A DNA stretch of 64,000 nt from [Clostridium] symbiosum (GCA_036419695.1 CP143946.1:2474001-2538000); one strand, 5' to 3'; counted from the first letter of the stretch, positions 42,121 through 51,797 are shown. Notes: generated by a model from the sequence alone, not told the origin. Numbers and translations: made by a program.

Positions 42121-43095
42121 ATGAAGACACATATCGCATCGATTTTTGCGGGATTTATTCTGGATGCTGTGTTCGGCGACCCACATTTTTTACCGCACCC
42201 GGTCCGGGCAATCGGGTGGCTGATTATCCGGCTGGAACATGGAATACGGACCCGGTTTCCCGGGACGGAAAAAGGAGAGCTGGACGGAGGCGCCGTTTTA
42301 GCGGTTCTGGTCCCGGCGGTTACGGCTCTGGCGGCGGTGCTTCTGCTGGCGGCGGCAAAGGCGGCGGGGGGCATGGTTCTCTTCCTTGCGGAATCGGTTC
42401 TGGTTTATTTTCTTCTGGCCGCCCGTTCCCTGAGGGACGAGAGCATGAAGGTCTACCACTCTCTGAAAAAGGGAGACGTGGAGGAGGCGCGGCACAACGT
42501 TTCGATGATTGTAGGCCGTGACACCAGTGTGCTGGATGCTGCGGGAATTACCAGGGCGGCGGTGGAGACGGTTGCCGAGAACGCTTCAGACGGGGTAATC
42601 GCCCCTCTTTTTTTTCTGGCCCTGGGCGGGCCTGTCCTGGGATGGGCCTATAAGGCGGTAAACACGATGGATTCCATGGTTGGATATAAAAATGAAAAGT
42701 ATCTCTTCTTTGGAAGGGCAGCGGCAAAGTTCGATGATCTGGTGAATTTCATCCCGGCCCGTCTCTCGGCCGTTCTTATGATGGGGGCGGCTTTGATATG
42801 GAGAATGGACTTTCAGAATGCCGTCCGGATTTTCAGACGGGACCGGTTTAACCATAAAAGTCCGAATTCGGCACAGACGGAATCGGTCTGCGCCGGAGCG
42901 CTGGGCATCCGTCTGGCAGGCGATGCCTGGTATTTCGGGGAGCTCTGTAAAAAGCCGTTTATCGGAGACGATATCAGGCCGGTGGAACAGGAAGACATAA
43001 AAAGGGCCAACCGGCTGATGTATACGGCCTCGGGGCTGGCGCTTTTTCTGGCTCTTGCCTGGCAGGGAGCCATGTTGCTGCTCGCTTCCCATTAA
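42121..43095 (+). CDS. cbiB: Adenosylcobinamide-phosphate synthase
   Basis: 324 residues, membrane enzyme that attaches aminopropanol (or its phosphate) to adenosylcobyric acid. Recognised by GDPHFLPHPVRAIG at residues ~19-32, RDTSVLDAAGITRAAVETVAENASDGVIAPLFF (given as family block, in parts), YKAVNTMDSMVGY and SPNSAQTESVCAGALGIRL. It lies between the short cobU-like gene and cobD, which makes its substrate. Confidence 0.95.
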   Translation: MKTHIASIFAGFILDAVFGDPHFLPHPVRAIGWLIIRLEHGIRTRFPGTEKGELDGGAVLAVLVPAVTALAAVLLLAAAKAAGGMVLFLAESVLVYFLLAARSLRDESMKVYHSLKKGDVEEARHNVSMIVGRDTSVLDAAGITRAAVETVAENASDGVIAPLFFLALGGPVLGWAYKAVNTMDSMVGYKNEKYLFFGRAAAKFDDLVNFIPARLSAVLMMGAALIWRMDFQNAVRIFRRDRFNHKSPNSAQTESVCAGALGIRLAGDAWYFGELCKKPFIGDDIRPVEQEDIKRANRLMYTASGLALFLALAWQGAMLLLASH

Positions 43096-43153
43096 AAAGA
43101 CAAGCAAAAAGAGACGTAAAAAGACACGTAAAAGGAAATGAGGTAATGAAGGC

Positions 43154-44284
43154 ATGGAATATCTGCATGGAGGTGACATTTATTCGGACGGGAAAATCAG
43201 GCTGGATTTCTCGGTGAATACAAGCCCGCTCGGTATGCCGGAGTCCATCCGGCAGGCGGTCATAAATTCTTCCGGCAGCTGGGAACGGTATCCGGACAGC
43301 CGCAGCCGCAGCCTGAAAAGCGCTCTGGCAGGCTATTACGGCGGCCGTATCCCGAAAGACGCCTTTATCTGCGGAAACGGATCGGCCGATTTAATGTATA
43401 CCCTTATTTTTGCCCTGCGTCCGGAGCGGGCGCTCGTTCCGGTTCCGGCGTTTGCGGAATATCAGATGGCCCTGGGGGCGGGAGGCTGCCTTGTGGAACC
43501 CATTCTTCTGGAGGAAAGAACCGGCTTTTCCCTGGAGAAGAATCAGGAGAAGCTGATGGAATATATCCGTAAGAGCAGCGGCATCGACATGATAATGCTT
43601 GGCAACCCGGTCAATCCCTGCGGTTCGGCCGCAGGACGTGAGTGGATTGAGGCGATGGCCGGGCTGTGCAGGGAAAAAGAGATTTTTCTGGTCATTGACG
43701 AGTGCTTCAACTGGTTCTTAAAGGAACGGCAGTATTTTTCCGCGATTCCCCTGATAACGGAGGAGCCGGAACGGTACCGCCATGTGATGGTAATCAATGC
43801 GTTTACGAAAATCTATGCCATGGCGGGGCTGCGGTTTGGATATGCGGTCTGTACCGACAGGGAAGTCATAAGACGGATGGAACGGTGCCGTCAGCCCTGG
43901 AGCGTATCGGCCCCGGCGGAGGCGGCTGCGATGGCGGCTCTCGATGTGAGAGGGGAAGCGGAGAGGACGGCAAAACTGGTGGAAACGGAACGCGGTTTTC
44001 TTAATGAAGAACTTGCCGGACTCGGATTTACCGTTTATCCGTCCATGGTCAATTATCTTCTTTTCAGGGCCGATACGGACTTTGACTACAGAGCTTTCTG
44101 CAGGGAAAGAGGTATCCTGATCCGTTCCTGCGGCAATTTTGAGGGACTGGACGGCCGGTATTACAGGGTGACGGTAAAACAGCGCGAAGAGAACAGGGAA
44201 CTGCTGAAGTGCCTGAAAGAGGCATCGGCTCATGAACGAAAACAGAGTCAGAGGAACGGGGAATTATGGCAAAAGCAATTATGA
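43154..44284 (+). CDS. cobD: L-threonine-O-3-phosphate decarboxylase-type aminotransferase
   Basis: 376 residues, a class I/II PLP fold like HisC. Seen are HGGDIYSDGKIRLDFSVNTSP, YPDSRSRSLKSALAGYYGG, NPVNPCGSAAGREW, FLVIDECFNWF and the PLP lysine in INAFTKIYAMAGLRFGYA. In this context it is CobD, making (R)-1-aminopropan-2-yl phosphate for CbiB. A histidinol-phosphate aminotransferase is the alternative, but the HGGD start and operon favour CobD. The end overlaps cbiP by 19 bp. Confidence 0.9.
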   Translation: MEYLHGGDIYSDGKIRLDFSVNTSPLGMPESIRQAVINSSGSWERYPDSRSRSLKSALAGYYGGRIPKDAFICGNGSADLMYTLIFALRPERALVPVPAFAEYQMALGAGGCLVEPILLEERTGFSLEKNQEKLMEYIRKSSGIDMIMLGNPVNPCGSAAGREWIEAMAGLCREKEIFLVIDECFNWFLKERQYFSAIPLITEEPERYRHVMVINAFTKIYAMAGLRFGYAVCTDREVIRRMERCRQPWSVSAPAEAAAMAALDVRGEAERTAKLVETERGFLNEELAGLGFTVYPSMVNYLLFRADTDFDYRAFCRERGILIRSCGNFEGLDGRYYRVTVKQREENRELLKCLKEASAHERKQSQRNGELWQKQL

Positions 44285-45807
44285 TACAGGGAACCATGTC
44301 AAATGCGGGGAAAAGCCTTCTGGCGGCCGGATTGTGCCGGATATTCAAACAGGACGGTTATAGGGTGGCCCCTTTTAAATCGCAGAATATGGCGCTCAAT
44401 TCTTTCATTACGCGCGAGGGACTGGAAATGGGGCGCGCACAGGTGGTGCAGGCCCAGGCAGCGGGGATCGAACCGTCGGCTGATATGAATCCGATTCTTT
44501 TAAAGCCGTGTAACGACACCGGATCCCAGGTGATTGTAAATGGGGTGCCTGTGGCCACGATGGCGGCAAGGGATTATTTCCGCTACAAGAAAAGCCTGGT
44601 ACCGGCTATTATGGAGGCGTATGGGAGACTGGATCGGGAATATGACATCATTGTGATTGAGGGAGCCGGAAGTCCGGCTGAAATCAACCTGAAAAACGAC
44701 GATATTGTCAATATGGGGATGGCAAAGATGGCAAAGGCGCCGGTTCTGCTGGCCGGCGATATTGACCGCGGAGGCGTGTTTGCCCAGCTTTATGGTACCG
44801 TGATGCTCCTGGAACCGGATGAGAAAGCCATGATCCGTGGCCTGATTATCAATAAGTTCCGCGGGGACAAGACGATTCTTTTACCGGGCGTGGATATGAT
44901 AGAGGAACTCTGCGGCATCTCGGTGGTCGGCGTCGCCCCATATATGGATGTGGAGATAGAGGATGAGGACAGCTTAAGCAGCAGGCTGACAAGCCGGGAT
45001 ACGGGAACCGCCCTGGTGGATATTGCTGTGATCCGATTCCCGCGCCTTTCAAACTTTACCGATTTTAATATCTTTTCGGCCATAAAGGAGGCGTCGGTGC
45101 GGTATGTCGGCAGGCTCAGTGAGCTTGGCAGGCCGGATATGATCATTCTGCCCGGAACGAAAAATACGATGGGAGATCTGTTGTGGATGCGCCAGAACGG
45201 CCTGGAGGCGGCTGTACTTAAGGCGGCTGCCCAGGGAACGCCGGTATTTGGAATCTGCGGAGGTTATCAGATGATGGGGGAAACCCTGATCGACGAGGCC
45301 GGTACGGAGAACGGCATTCCGGGACAGCAGACGACAGGAATGGGGCTTTTAAAGGCATCCACCGTCTTTCACGAGGAGAAGGCCAGAACAAGGGTGACGG
45401 GCCGGTTTGAGGCCGTGGAGGGGATTTTTAAACCGCTTTCCGGGAAACGCCTGGAGGGATATGAAATCCATATGGGACGAACCGACTTAAAAGACACCGG
45501 GACCGCGTTTTTGCGTCTCCAGGAGTACCAGAGCGGACCGGGGGCCAGAAAGCAGGACGGATTGGCCTGTGGAAACATTTACGGCACGTATGTGCACGGC
45601 ATTTTCGACGCGCCGGGCATTGCAGAGGCAGTGGTGTCTGCGCTCATGGAGGCAAAGGGACTGACGGCGCTTAAGACGGAGGACGGGGGTTTCGACTATG
45701 GCGCATACCGGGAACAGCAGTATGATAAGCTGGCGGAGGGACTGCGCAGAAACCTTGATATGGAAAAGATATACAGAATACTGGAGGAAGGGCTGGAAGA
45801 ATCATGA
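44266..45807 (+). CDS. cbiP: Cobyric acid synthase
   Basis: 513 residues; it amidates side chains b, d, e and g of adenosylcobyrinic acid a,c-diamide. N-terminal MIQGTMSNAGKSLLAAGLCR (P-loop variant), FKSQNMALNSF and VIEGAGSPAEINL; C-terminal class I glutaminase with the Cys of FGICGGYQMMGETL (~331), YEIHMGRT and the HGIFDAP histidine. It overlaps both neighbours (19 bp and 4 bp), which suggests tight coupling. Confidence 0.96.
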   Translation: MAKAIMIQGTMSNAGKSLLAAGLCRIFKQDGYRVAPFKSQNMALNSFITREGLEMGRAQVVQAQAAGIEPSADMNPILLKPCNDTGSQVIVNGVPVATMAARDYFRYKKSLVPAIMEAYGRLDREYDIIVIEGAGSPAEINLKNDDIVNMGMAKMAKAPVLLAGDIDRGGVFAQLYGTVMLLEPDEKAMIRGLIINKFRGDKTILLPGVDMIEELCGISVVGVAPYMDVEIEDEDSLSSRLTSRDTGTALVDIAVIRFPRLSNFTDFNIFSAIKEASVRYVGRLSELGRPDMIILPGTKNTMGDLLWMRQNGLEAAVLKAAAQGTPVFGICGGYQMMGETLIDEAGTENGIPGQQTTGMGLLKASTVFHEEKARTRVTGRFEAVEGIFKPLSGKRLEGYEIHMGRTDLKDTGTAFLRLQEYQSGPGARKQDGLACGNIYGTYVHGIFDAPGIAEAVVSALMEAKGLTALKTEDGGFDYGAYREQQYDKLAEGLRRNLDMEKIYRILEEGLEES

Positions 45808-46445
45808 TAACAGAACTGGAACGTGTGCTGCCGGCGGAGATTGAGAAGAGGAGCCTGGAAATCATAACGGAGGAACTGGGAGGGAGAACCTTCCCGGAAG
45901 GCCGGTCGCAGGTGATAAAAAGGGTAATTCATACGACGGCGGATTTTGAATATGCGGACAGCCTTGTCTTTTCGGAGGGGGCGGTGGAGAAAGCCCTTGA
46001 GGCCCTCAGGGAGGGCTGCACGATTGTGACGGACACCAATATGGGAAAGGCCGGAGTAAATAAAAAATCCCTGGAAAAGACGGGAGGGGAGGTCCTGTGC
46101 TTTATGGCCGACGAGGACGTGGCCCTGAAGGCAAAAGAAGAGGGCACGACCAGGGCCGCCGCAAGTATGGATAAGGCGGCGGGGCTTGGCCGGGACTGCA
46201 TCTTTGCCGTCGGGAACGCGCCGACTGCCCTTGTCAGGCTGTATGAACTGATTCAGGAGGGAAAAATCCACCCGAAGCTGATTATCGGCGTGCCGGTCGG
46301 CTTCGTCAATGTGGTGCAGTCCAAGGAAATGATCCTGACCTTAAAAGACACTCCTTATATTGTCGCCAGGGGAAGAAAAGGGGGCAGCAACGTGGCGGCC
46401 GCCATCTGCAACGCCCTGATTTACCAGGTGAAGAGGGAAATGTAA
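45804..46445 (+). CDS. cbiC: Cobalt-precorrin-8 methylmutase
   Basis: 213 residues; it moves the C11 methyl to C12 to give cobyrinic acid. Seen are IEKRSLEIITEELG, VIKRVIHTTADFEYADSLVF with the catalytic His, GCTIVTDTNMGKAGVNK, AVGNAPTALVRLYELI and VPVGFVNVVQSKE. It is the last gene of the block and sits away from the other ring enzymes at 20-28 kb. Confidence 0.96.
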   Translation: MITELERVLPAEIEKRSLEIITEELGGRTFPEGRSQVIKRVIHTTADFEYADSLVFSEGAVEKALEALREGCTIVTDTNMGKAGVNKKSLEKTGGEVLCFMADEDVALKAKEEGTTRAAASMDKAAGLGRDCIFAVGNAPTALVRLYELIQEGKIHPKLIIGVPVGFVNVVQSKEMILTLKDTPYIVARGRKGGSNVAAAICNALIYQVKREM

Positions 46446-46473
46446 TGATAAGATTTTCTATGATATAAAAAGA

Positions 46474-46522
46474 AGCTGCCGGGAGGCTCCCCAGAACGGG
46501 AGCCGGAAATCCCGGCAGTTTT
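46474..46522 (+). terminator. Terminator of the late cobalamin cluster
   Basis: CTGCCGGGA pairs with TCCCGGCAG and inner GGCTCC with GGAGCC-like GGGAGCC, then TTTTG. Confidence 0.85.
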
Positions 46523-46614
46523 GCATTGACTTCAGGGCAGAACTGCCCCGATTCCTTGTGACCGGCATAGAATGCATGCTGAAGACGGTATAAGGACCGT
46601 AGCCGGTGCCTTAA

Positions 46615-46884
46615 TTAGCAGCAGAATCCGCCGCCATTACCGCCACCGCAACAGCAGCAGAGCAGGATAATCCAGATCAGGCAGTCACATCCGCCTCCAC
46701 CGAATCCACCGCCGCATCCGCATCCGCCGCCGCAGTTATGTTCGAAGCATCCACCGCCGCCGCCACCGCAGCAGCACAGTAAGATGAGAATCAGGAAGAT
46801 CATGTTTCCTCCACCGCATCCACATCCGCCGCCACAGCTATTCTCACATCCACATCCGCAGTTTGTTGCTGCTAAATCACTCAT
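46615..46884 (-). CDS. Small Cys/Gly-rich repeat protein with two hydrophobic segments
   Basis: 89 residues, over half Gly or Cys. Two similar halves each hold CGGGCGCGGG-type runs, a short hydrophobic stretch (MIFLILILLCCC, then CLIWIILLCCCC) and poly-Gly. A strong ribosome site (GGAGG) and a proper start support it as a real gene. Similar Lachnospiraceae proteins are sometimes labelled chorion class high-cysteine by resemblance only. Function unknown; metal binding, membrane association or a coat-like disulfide material are possibilities (inference). Confidence 0.75.
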   Translation of the reverse strand: MSDLAATNCGCGCENSCGGGCGCGGGNMIFLILILLCCCGGGGGGCFEHNCGGGCGCGGGFGGGGCDCLIWIILLCCCCGGGNGGGFCC

Positions 46885-46980
46885 ATTTAGTTCCTCCGAG
46901 ATTTTCTTTACACTCCATCATATGCCCGGCGGCTTGCCACAGTTTCCTGATTTTTAAAATTAATTTTAACAGGAACATGA

Positions 46981-47008
46981 TTGAACATGGTGGAAACTTG
47001 TGTATAAT
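46981..47008 (+). promoter_or_regulatory. Promoter for the alaX-like gene
   Basis: TTGAAC, 16-bp spacer, TATAAT, 40 bp before the ATG at 47048. Confidence 0.65.
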
Positions 47009-47047
47009 AGGAGTATCGCGGAACTTTTGAAGGAAAGGACTATAAAA

Positions 47048-48202
47048 ATGGAAAAGTTATATTACCAGCTTCCCTATGTAAAACAGTTTGAAGCGAAAGT
47101 GCTCTCATGTGAAAAAGGGAAAAAGGGATTTGAAGTGATACTCGACCGGACAGGTTTTTATCCGGAAGGGGGCGGACAGCCATCCGATACCGGAATGCTG
47201 GGAGAGGCCAGGGTACTGGAAGTCCATGAAAAGGGAGAAGAGATTATCCACTATACGGACCGGGAATTGCAGGCGGGACAGACTGTTGCCGGTACAATCG
47301 ACTGGGAAGGCCGTTTTTCCAATATGCAGCAGCACTCGGGCGAACATATCGTGTCGGGGTTAATCCATGGCCGGTACGGCTATGACAACGTCGGTTTCCA
47401 TATGGGGCATGAGGAGATGACGATTGATTTAAACGGTTCACTGACCTGGGCCCAGCTTATGGAAATTGAAAAAGAGGCCAATGAAGCCGTATATTCCAAT
47501 CAGTATATAGAAGTTACATATCCGACGGAGGAAGAACTTGCAGAACTGGATTACAGAAGTAAGAAGGAATTGACCGGGCAGGTCAGAATCGTGGAAATTC
47601 CCGGTTCCGACCGCTGTGCCTGCTGCGGAACCCATGTGGAACGCACCGGGGAGATTGGCGCGATCAAGTTTCTTTCGATGATTCATTATAAAGGTGGAGT
47701 GCGCATTTCCATGATTTGCGGAGCGAAGGCCATGGAGGATTATGACAGAAAAACGGATCAGGCCATTGCCATTTCCAATCTGCTTTCCGCCAAACCGGAC
47801 AGGCTTGCGGAGGCGGTAGAGCGGCTTAAGAACGAAGCAGCGGAGAAGGACGCGCGTATCGGCGCGCTGACCAGGGAACTGTTTGCTTTAAAAGCAGAGA
47901 GATATGAAGAGGGACAGAAGCTTTTACTTGTATTTGAAGAGGGTCTTTTGCCGGTACAAGTGCGGCAGTTCTGTAATCTCTTGCTGGAGGAAGGAAAGGC
48001 AGGTACAGCGGCCGTCTTTTCACCGGACGGCCGGGGCGGTTACAATTACTGTGCGGGCAGCCGAGTTATCGATATGAAGGAAGCAGGAAAGACACTGAAT
48101 GCGAAGTTAAATGGACGGGGAGGCGGCAGTTCCCAGATGATCCAGGGTTCTTTTGCGGCCCCGGAGGAAGCGATAAAAGAAGTATTTGAAGCGTTTTTAT
48201 AG
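47048..48202 (+). CDS. AlaX-type alanyl-tRNA editing protein with DHHA1 domain
   Basis: 384 residues resembling the editing and C-Ala parts of alanyl-tRNA synthetase without the catalytic core. It has the second-domain start FYPEGGGQPSDTG, the zinc motif QQHSGEHIVSG (HxxxH) and CACCGTHV (CxxxH), then a helical linker and a DHHA1 end (GRGGGSSQMIQGSF). It should remove Ser or Gly wrongly attached to tRNA-Ala. ATG 47048 fits the family start. The next gene follows after 12 bp. Confidence 0.88.
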   Translation: MEKLYYQLPYVKQFEAKVLSCEKGKKGFEVILDRTGFYPEGGGQPSDTGMLGEARVLEVHEKGEEIIHYTDRELQAGQTVAGTIDWEGRFSNMQQHSGEHIVSGLIHGRYGYDNVGFHMGHEEMTIDLNGSLTWAQLMEIEKEANEAVYSNQYIEVTYPTEEELAELDYRSKKELTGQVRIVEIPGSDRCACCGTHVERTGEIGAIKFLSMIHYKGGVRISMICGAKAMEDYDRKTDQAIAISNLLSAKPDRLAEAVERLKNEAAEKDARIGALTRELFALKAERYEEGQKLLLVFEEGLLPVQVRQFCNLLLEEGKAGTAAVFSPDGRGGYNYCAGSRVIDMKEAGKTLNAKLNGRGGGSSQMIQGSFAAPEEAIKEVFEAFL

Positions 48203-48214
48203 AGAGGAAATTAT

Positions 48215-49336
48215 ATGGATATAAACCGAGAAACAATGAAAAAGATTATGCTGCTTATCCTGTACACGATCGTGATACTGGCTCTGGCTCTTCAGTTTGA
48301 AAGGGTCCTGGTGTTCGTGGGATGGGCCATACGCCTTGTATTCCCGTTCCTCTGCGGTTCGGCCATCGCGTTCATCCTGAACGTGCCGATGCGTTTTATC
48401 GAGACAAGGCTCCCGGAGAAGAGTGTGAGGAAACACAGGAGAGTGCTGAGCCTTACGCTGGCACTGCTCTTTGTGGCGCTGATTCTGGGAATCGTATTTT
48501 TCCTGGTGGTGCCCCAGATAACGGAAACGCTCGTCAGCCTGAAGGATTTGATTCCGGAATTTTTCGGCAACATGCAGGCTCTGCTGGAAAAGAAATTCGG
48601 CGAATATCCCGATGTTGTGGAGTATATTAATAACATCAATCTTCAGATAGACTGGAAAGACACATTTGAAAAAATAGCCGGTTTTGTCACGACGGGAGCC
48701 GGTACTGTTCTGTCTTCCACGCTTACGGCGGCCGTATCCATTGCAAGCGGTATCGCCACATTCGGTATTGCCTTTATATTTGCCATCTATATTCTTCTAC
48801 AGAAGGAGAACCTGGCCAGACAGTTTAAAAAACTCTTTTACGCCTATTTTCCCGAGAAAGCGGTAAATGAGTTCATCCGTATCTGCCGGATGGCGGAACA
48901 GACCTTCTCAAAGTTCCTTGCCGGCCAGTGCACCGAAGCCGTGATTCTCGGAACCATGTTCTTTATCGCGCTCAGTCTGTTCAGGCTGCCATACGCCCTT
49001 TTGATCGGCGTGCTGATTGCCTTTACCGCGCTGATTCCAATCTTCGGGGCATTTATCGGATGCGCAGTCGGCATCTTTCTGACACTGGTCGTAAATCCGG
49101 TGCAGGCCGTCTGGTTTACCATTATATTCTTTGTGCTCCAGCAGGTGGAGGGAAATTTAATTTATCCCCATGTGGTGGGAAATTCAGTCGGCCTCCCGTC
49201 AATCTGGGTGCTGGCTGCCGTATCCATCGGCGGAAGCATGATGGGCGTTGTCGGAATGCTGATTTTCATTCCTCTCTGTTCCGTTGTCTATGCCCTGGTG
49301 CGTGAGGATGTGAACAGGAGACTTAAAAGGAGATAG
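48215..49336 (+). CDS. AI-2E family transporter
   Basis: 373 residues, about seven to eight membrane helices, with the family's LRFPLLCG-type N-terminal helix (RLVFPFLCGSAIAFILNVPM), QQVEGNLIYPHVVGNSVGLP and WVLAAVSIGGSMMGVVGMLI. The family (PerM/YtvI/TqsA-like) exports small molecules or ions, and the quorum-signal name need not apply. It is 12 bp after the alaX-like gene. Confidence 0.85.
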   Translation: MDINRETMKKIMLLILYTIVILALALQFERVLVFVGWAIRLVFPFLCGSAIAFILNVPMRFIETRLPEKSVRKHRRVLSLTLALLFVALILGIVFFLVVPQITETLVSLKDLIPEFFGNMQALLEKKFGEYPDVVEYINNINLQIDWKDTFEKIAGFVTTGAGTVLSSTLTAAVSIASGIATFGIAFIFAIYILLQKENLARQFKKLFYAYFPEKAVNEFIRICRMAEQTFSKFLAGQCTEAVILGTMFFIALSLFRLPYALLIGVLIAFTALIPIFGAFIGCAVGIFLTLVVNPVQAVWFTIIFFVLQQVEGNLIYPHVVGNSVGLPSIWVLAAVSIGGSMMGVVGMLIFIPLCSVVYALVREDVNRRLKRR

Positions 49337-49417
49337 CGGCACGAAAAAAACGGGTATCTCAAAACTATTTTATAATAGGACAAATACGAATGATTAAGAG
49401 GGGAAGAAAACGGGCGG

Positions 49418-50752
49418 ATGTTTAAAATGAAAAAGAATATGCCGTTTGCAGGCGCTGTCATTACGTTCATGGCTGTTTTTGCTGTATCTGTTCTATTTGT
49501 CTGTTCCCATGCAAAAGAAAGACGTGATATTGCAGTTGAAAAAGCACAATATCTCTCGGCGGTGAACGTCAGTGAACTGGAACGCTCTCTGTCTTCTTAT
49601 ATGCAGGTTACCGACACGCTGCGCATCCTGCTGGTGGACAGTAACGGGAAGATTAATGATTTTAACAAAGTGGCAAAGGAATTATATAACGGCGATAAAG
49701 CATTTCGAAGCATTCAGCTGGCTCCGGGCGGAGACGTGAAATATGTTTATCCGCTGGAGGGAAACGAGGAGGCGTTTGGCGACATTTTTGAAGATCCTGA
49801 CAGGAGGACCGAAGCGGAATATGCCAGGGATACCGGTGAGACGACTTTGGCCGGACCGTTTGAACTATATCAGTCGGGTCTTGGCATTGTAATCAGGCAG
49901 CCGATTTATCTGGAGCAGGACGGAGCGAAAGAGTTCTGGGGATTTTCCATCGTTGTGTTAAATATACCGGAGATATTTGAATCGGTTTCTTTGAATTCGC
50001 TGGATCCGCTTGGATATGTCTATCAGCTTTGGAGAATCAATCCCGATACGAATGAAAAACAGATTATTGCAGGCGCCGGGGATGGGGAACTAACGGAACC
50101 GGTTGAAACGAGTTTTGAAGTGCCGGGAAGCACCTGGACGCTCAGTCTCTCGCGGAAAGACGGATGGAACAGTTTTGATGAACAAATCGTCATAATTGCC
50201 GGAATGATATGCATCTGTATACTGCTTCCCACACTCTGTTATGCACTTTTGAAGAATTACGAACAGAGAATGGCAATGGTGGAACTGTCGAACCGCGATT
50301 ACCTGACCGAGCTTCACAATAGCAGAAAGCTATCGGATGTGCTGCAGGAATTCTGTGACGAAAATAAACCATTCTATCTTGTATATCTCGATGTGGATCG
50401 TTTTAAGGAAGTAAATGATACCTATGGCCATGCCGCCGGGGACAGCCTTTTAAAAACCATTGCAAAGCGGATTTCGGACTGTAAGAGCGAGAAGGATTAT
50501 GCATTCCGTATCGGCGGTGATGAGTTTGTCATGCTGATCCAGGACAGCAGCATCGGGCAGACAATCGAAAAACTGAAAAAAACATTATCCGAAGAGGTGT
50601 TTCTCAACGGAGGGAACTCCTACTTCCCGCAGCTCAGCATCGGGTATGCCAATTATCCTGAGGATGCCCGTACAATGGAGGAGCTTCTGAGCCTTGCGGA
50701 CGACAGGATGTATCATATGAAATTCAGCCAGGAGGGCCGGCCGGAGTCTTAA
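49418..50752 (+). CDS. Membrane-bound diguanylate cyclase with an outer CHASE domain
   Basis: 444 residues: a membrane helix (~10-30), an extracytoplasmic CHASE-type sensor (~45-240), a second helix (~250-275), then a GGDEF domain (~285-440). The active motif is intact (RIGGDEF, ~residues 364-372) and YLDVDRFKEVNDTYGHAAGDSLL is present, so c-di-GMP synthesis is likely. No EAL domain. A TATAAT at 49371 lies upstream. Repeat B copy 2 follows the stop closely. Confidence 0.9.
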   Translation: MFKMKKNMPFAGAVITFMAVFAVSVLFVCSHAKERRDIAVEKAQYLSAVNVSELERSLSSYMQVTDTLRILLVDSNGKINDFNKVAKELYNGDKAFRSIQLAPGGDVKYVYPLEGNEEAFGDIFEDPDRRTEAEYARDTGETTLAGPFELYQSGLGIVIRQPIYLEQDGAKEFWGFSIVVLNIPEIFESVSLNSLDPLGYVYQLWRINPDTNEKQIIAGAGDGELTEPVETSFEVPGSTWTLSLSRKDGWNSFDEQIVIIAGMICICILLPTLCYALLKNYEQRMAMVELSNRDYLTELHNSRKLSDVLQEFCDENKPFYLVYLDVDRFKEVNDTYGHAAGDSLLKTIAKRISDCKSEKDYAFRIGGDEFVMLIQDSSIGQTIEKLKKTLSEEVFLNGGNSYFPQLSIGYANYPEDARTMEELLSLADDRMYHMKFSQEGRPES

Positions 50753-50764
50753 AAAGTATAACAA

Positions 50765-50890
50765 GAAAGAGTCCGGCTCGTGGGACTCTCGCGCCGAGCG
50801 CGGCCGCATAGGGGCATATTACATCTTCGCGCGAGTGCGCATCCTGCCCGGAGGGCTTTTTATATCATAGGAAGGTGCTCCTATGATATA
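50765..50890 (-). repeat. Palindromic intergenic repeat B, copy 2 (inverse)
   Basis: The reverse complement matches copy 1 for ~120 bases with few changes, including the end palindrome TATATCATAGGA/TCCTATGATATA and the hairpins GCCC-TCC-GGGC and GCGC-ACTC-GCGC. It fills the space between the GGDEF gene and the next terminator. Confidence 0.85.
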
Positions 50891-50891
50891 A

Positions 50892-50946
50892 AAAAGAGGG
50901 TGTCGTAAAATCACTGAAACAAAGTGATTTTGCGACACCCTCTTTT
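50892..50946. terminator. Long bidirectional terminator
   Basis: A ~24-bp stem (AAAAGAGGGTGTCG..., ending TCACT, paired with AGTGA...CGACACCCTCTTTT, one G-U), loop GAAACAA, with A and T tracts at both ends. It serves the GGDEF gene (+) and the small gene at 50959-51195 (-). Confidence 0.92.
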
Positions 50947-50958
50947 ACTCGATCAGAA

Positions 50959-51195
50959 TTATTCGCCCTGATACATGAATTTGATAAGACGATCGATGTC
51001 GTCCTTATCATAAGCAACCAGTTCCAGCTCCTTAATATATCCGTTTGAAAAGATAGTGGCCATGGAAAGGTACTGGGCCAGTTTGGATTTTAAGTTGATG
51101 CGATCGCCTTCCGGTGATACCAGCTCCACGGTTCCCTTGCACTGATCAATTACGGTAAAAAATTTTTCTACGTCTGAAATGTTCTGAATCTTCAT
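50959..51195 (-). CDS. Small conserved-looking protein of unknown function
   Basis: 78 residues (MKIQNISDVEKFFTVIDQCK at the start), with mixed alpha/beta pattern and a late segment IKELELVAYDKDDIDRLIKF. The start is set by the strong ribosome site AAAAGGAGGGTTT; an upstream in-frame ATG is unlikely. Soluble, no signal peptide. I do not recognise a family with certainty. Confidence 0.7.
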   Translation of the reverse strand: MKIQNISDVEKFFTVIDQCKGTVELVSPEGDRINLKSKLAQYLSMATIFSNGYIKELELVAYDKDDIDRLIKFMYQGE

Positions 51196-51405
51196 GATAA
51201 ACCCTCCTTTTGAATGAAGACGTTGAAATGTCCGGAAATACTGAATCCGGGATTCTTTCATCGTTTGAAATTGGGTTAATGTTTTAACAAGCATATTATA
51301 GCAAATTCGCCTGTTTTAAACAAGGAGGATATTTCCCAAAATTTTACAGGAAAAAGAGAAGCCCTCTGTGAAAATAGCAGGCGGCTTCCCTTGTCCTTTT
51401 GTGAA

Positions 51406-51663
51406 TTATATGTCAAAATCGACATGGAACGTGCCCGATTCTGCCGTGATATGAACATAGGAGAGATTGAAGTTATCATCCATTACATCAACTTTATATT
51501 CGAAAACGCTGCCGTCCTCCTTCTTCGACAGAAAGAGATAGGAACCATTTTCCTTTTCTTCAATATCATCACAGATTTCATTGTAAATGCCTTCCCCGTC
51601 CACCGGTCCTGCGTAGCCGGAAGCCTTAATTCTATCCTCTATTGCCCTGAAAAATTCTTCCAT
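51406..51663 (-). CDS. Small acidic protein of unknown function
   Basis: 85 residues, very acidic. It reads as a small alpha-beta domain: an N-terminal helix (EEFFRAIEDRIKASGY), then strands (GSYLFLSKKEDGSVFEYKVD and YVHITAESGTFHVDFDI). The ribosome site CAGGAGG is good. No family recognised. It is divergent from the siroheme/cobalamin genes that follow. Confidence 0.68.
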   Translation of the reverse strand: MEEFFRAIEDRIKASGYAGPVDGEGIYNEICDDIEEKENGSYLFLSKKEDGSVFEYKVDVMDDNFNLSYVHITAESGTFHVDFDI

Positions 51664-51797
51664 TGTAAACCTCCTGAATCGATATTATTAAAATGCGTAT
51701 TCATGAATACGGACTGCTTTTTATGATACCGATTCAAGTATACAGTGAAATAGGGCGGGATGCAAGAGGCATCCCAGCATACCAATATAAATCCCGT

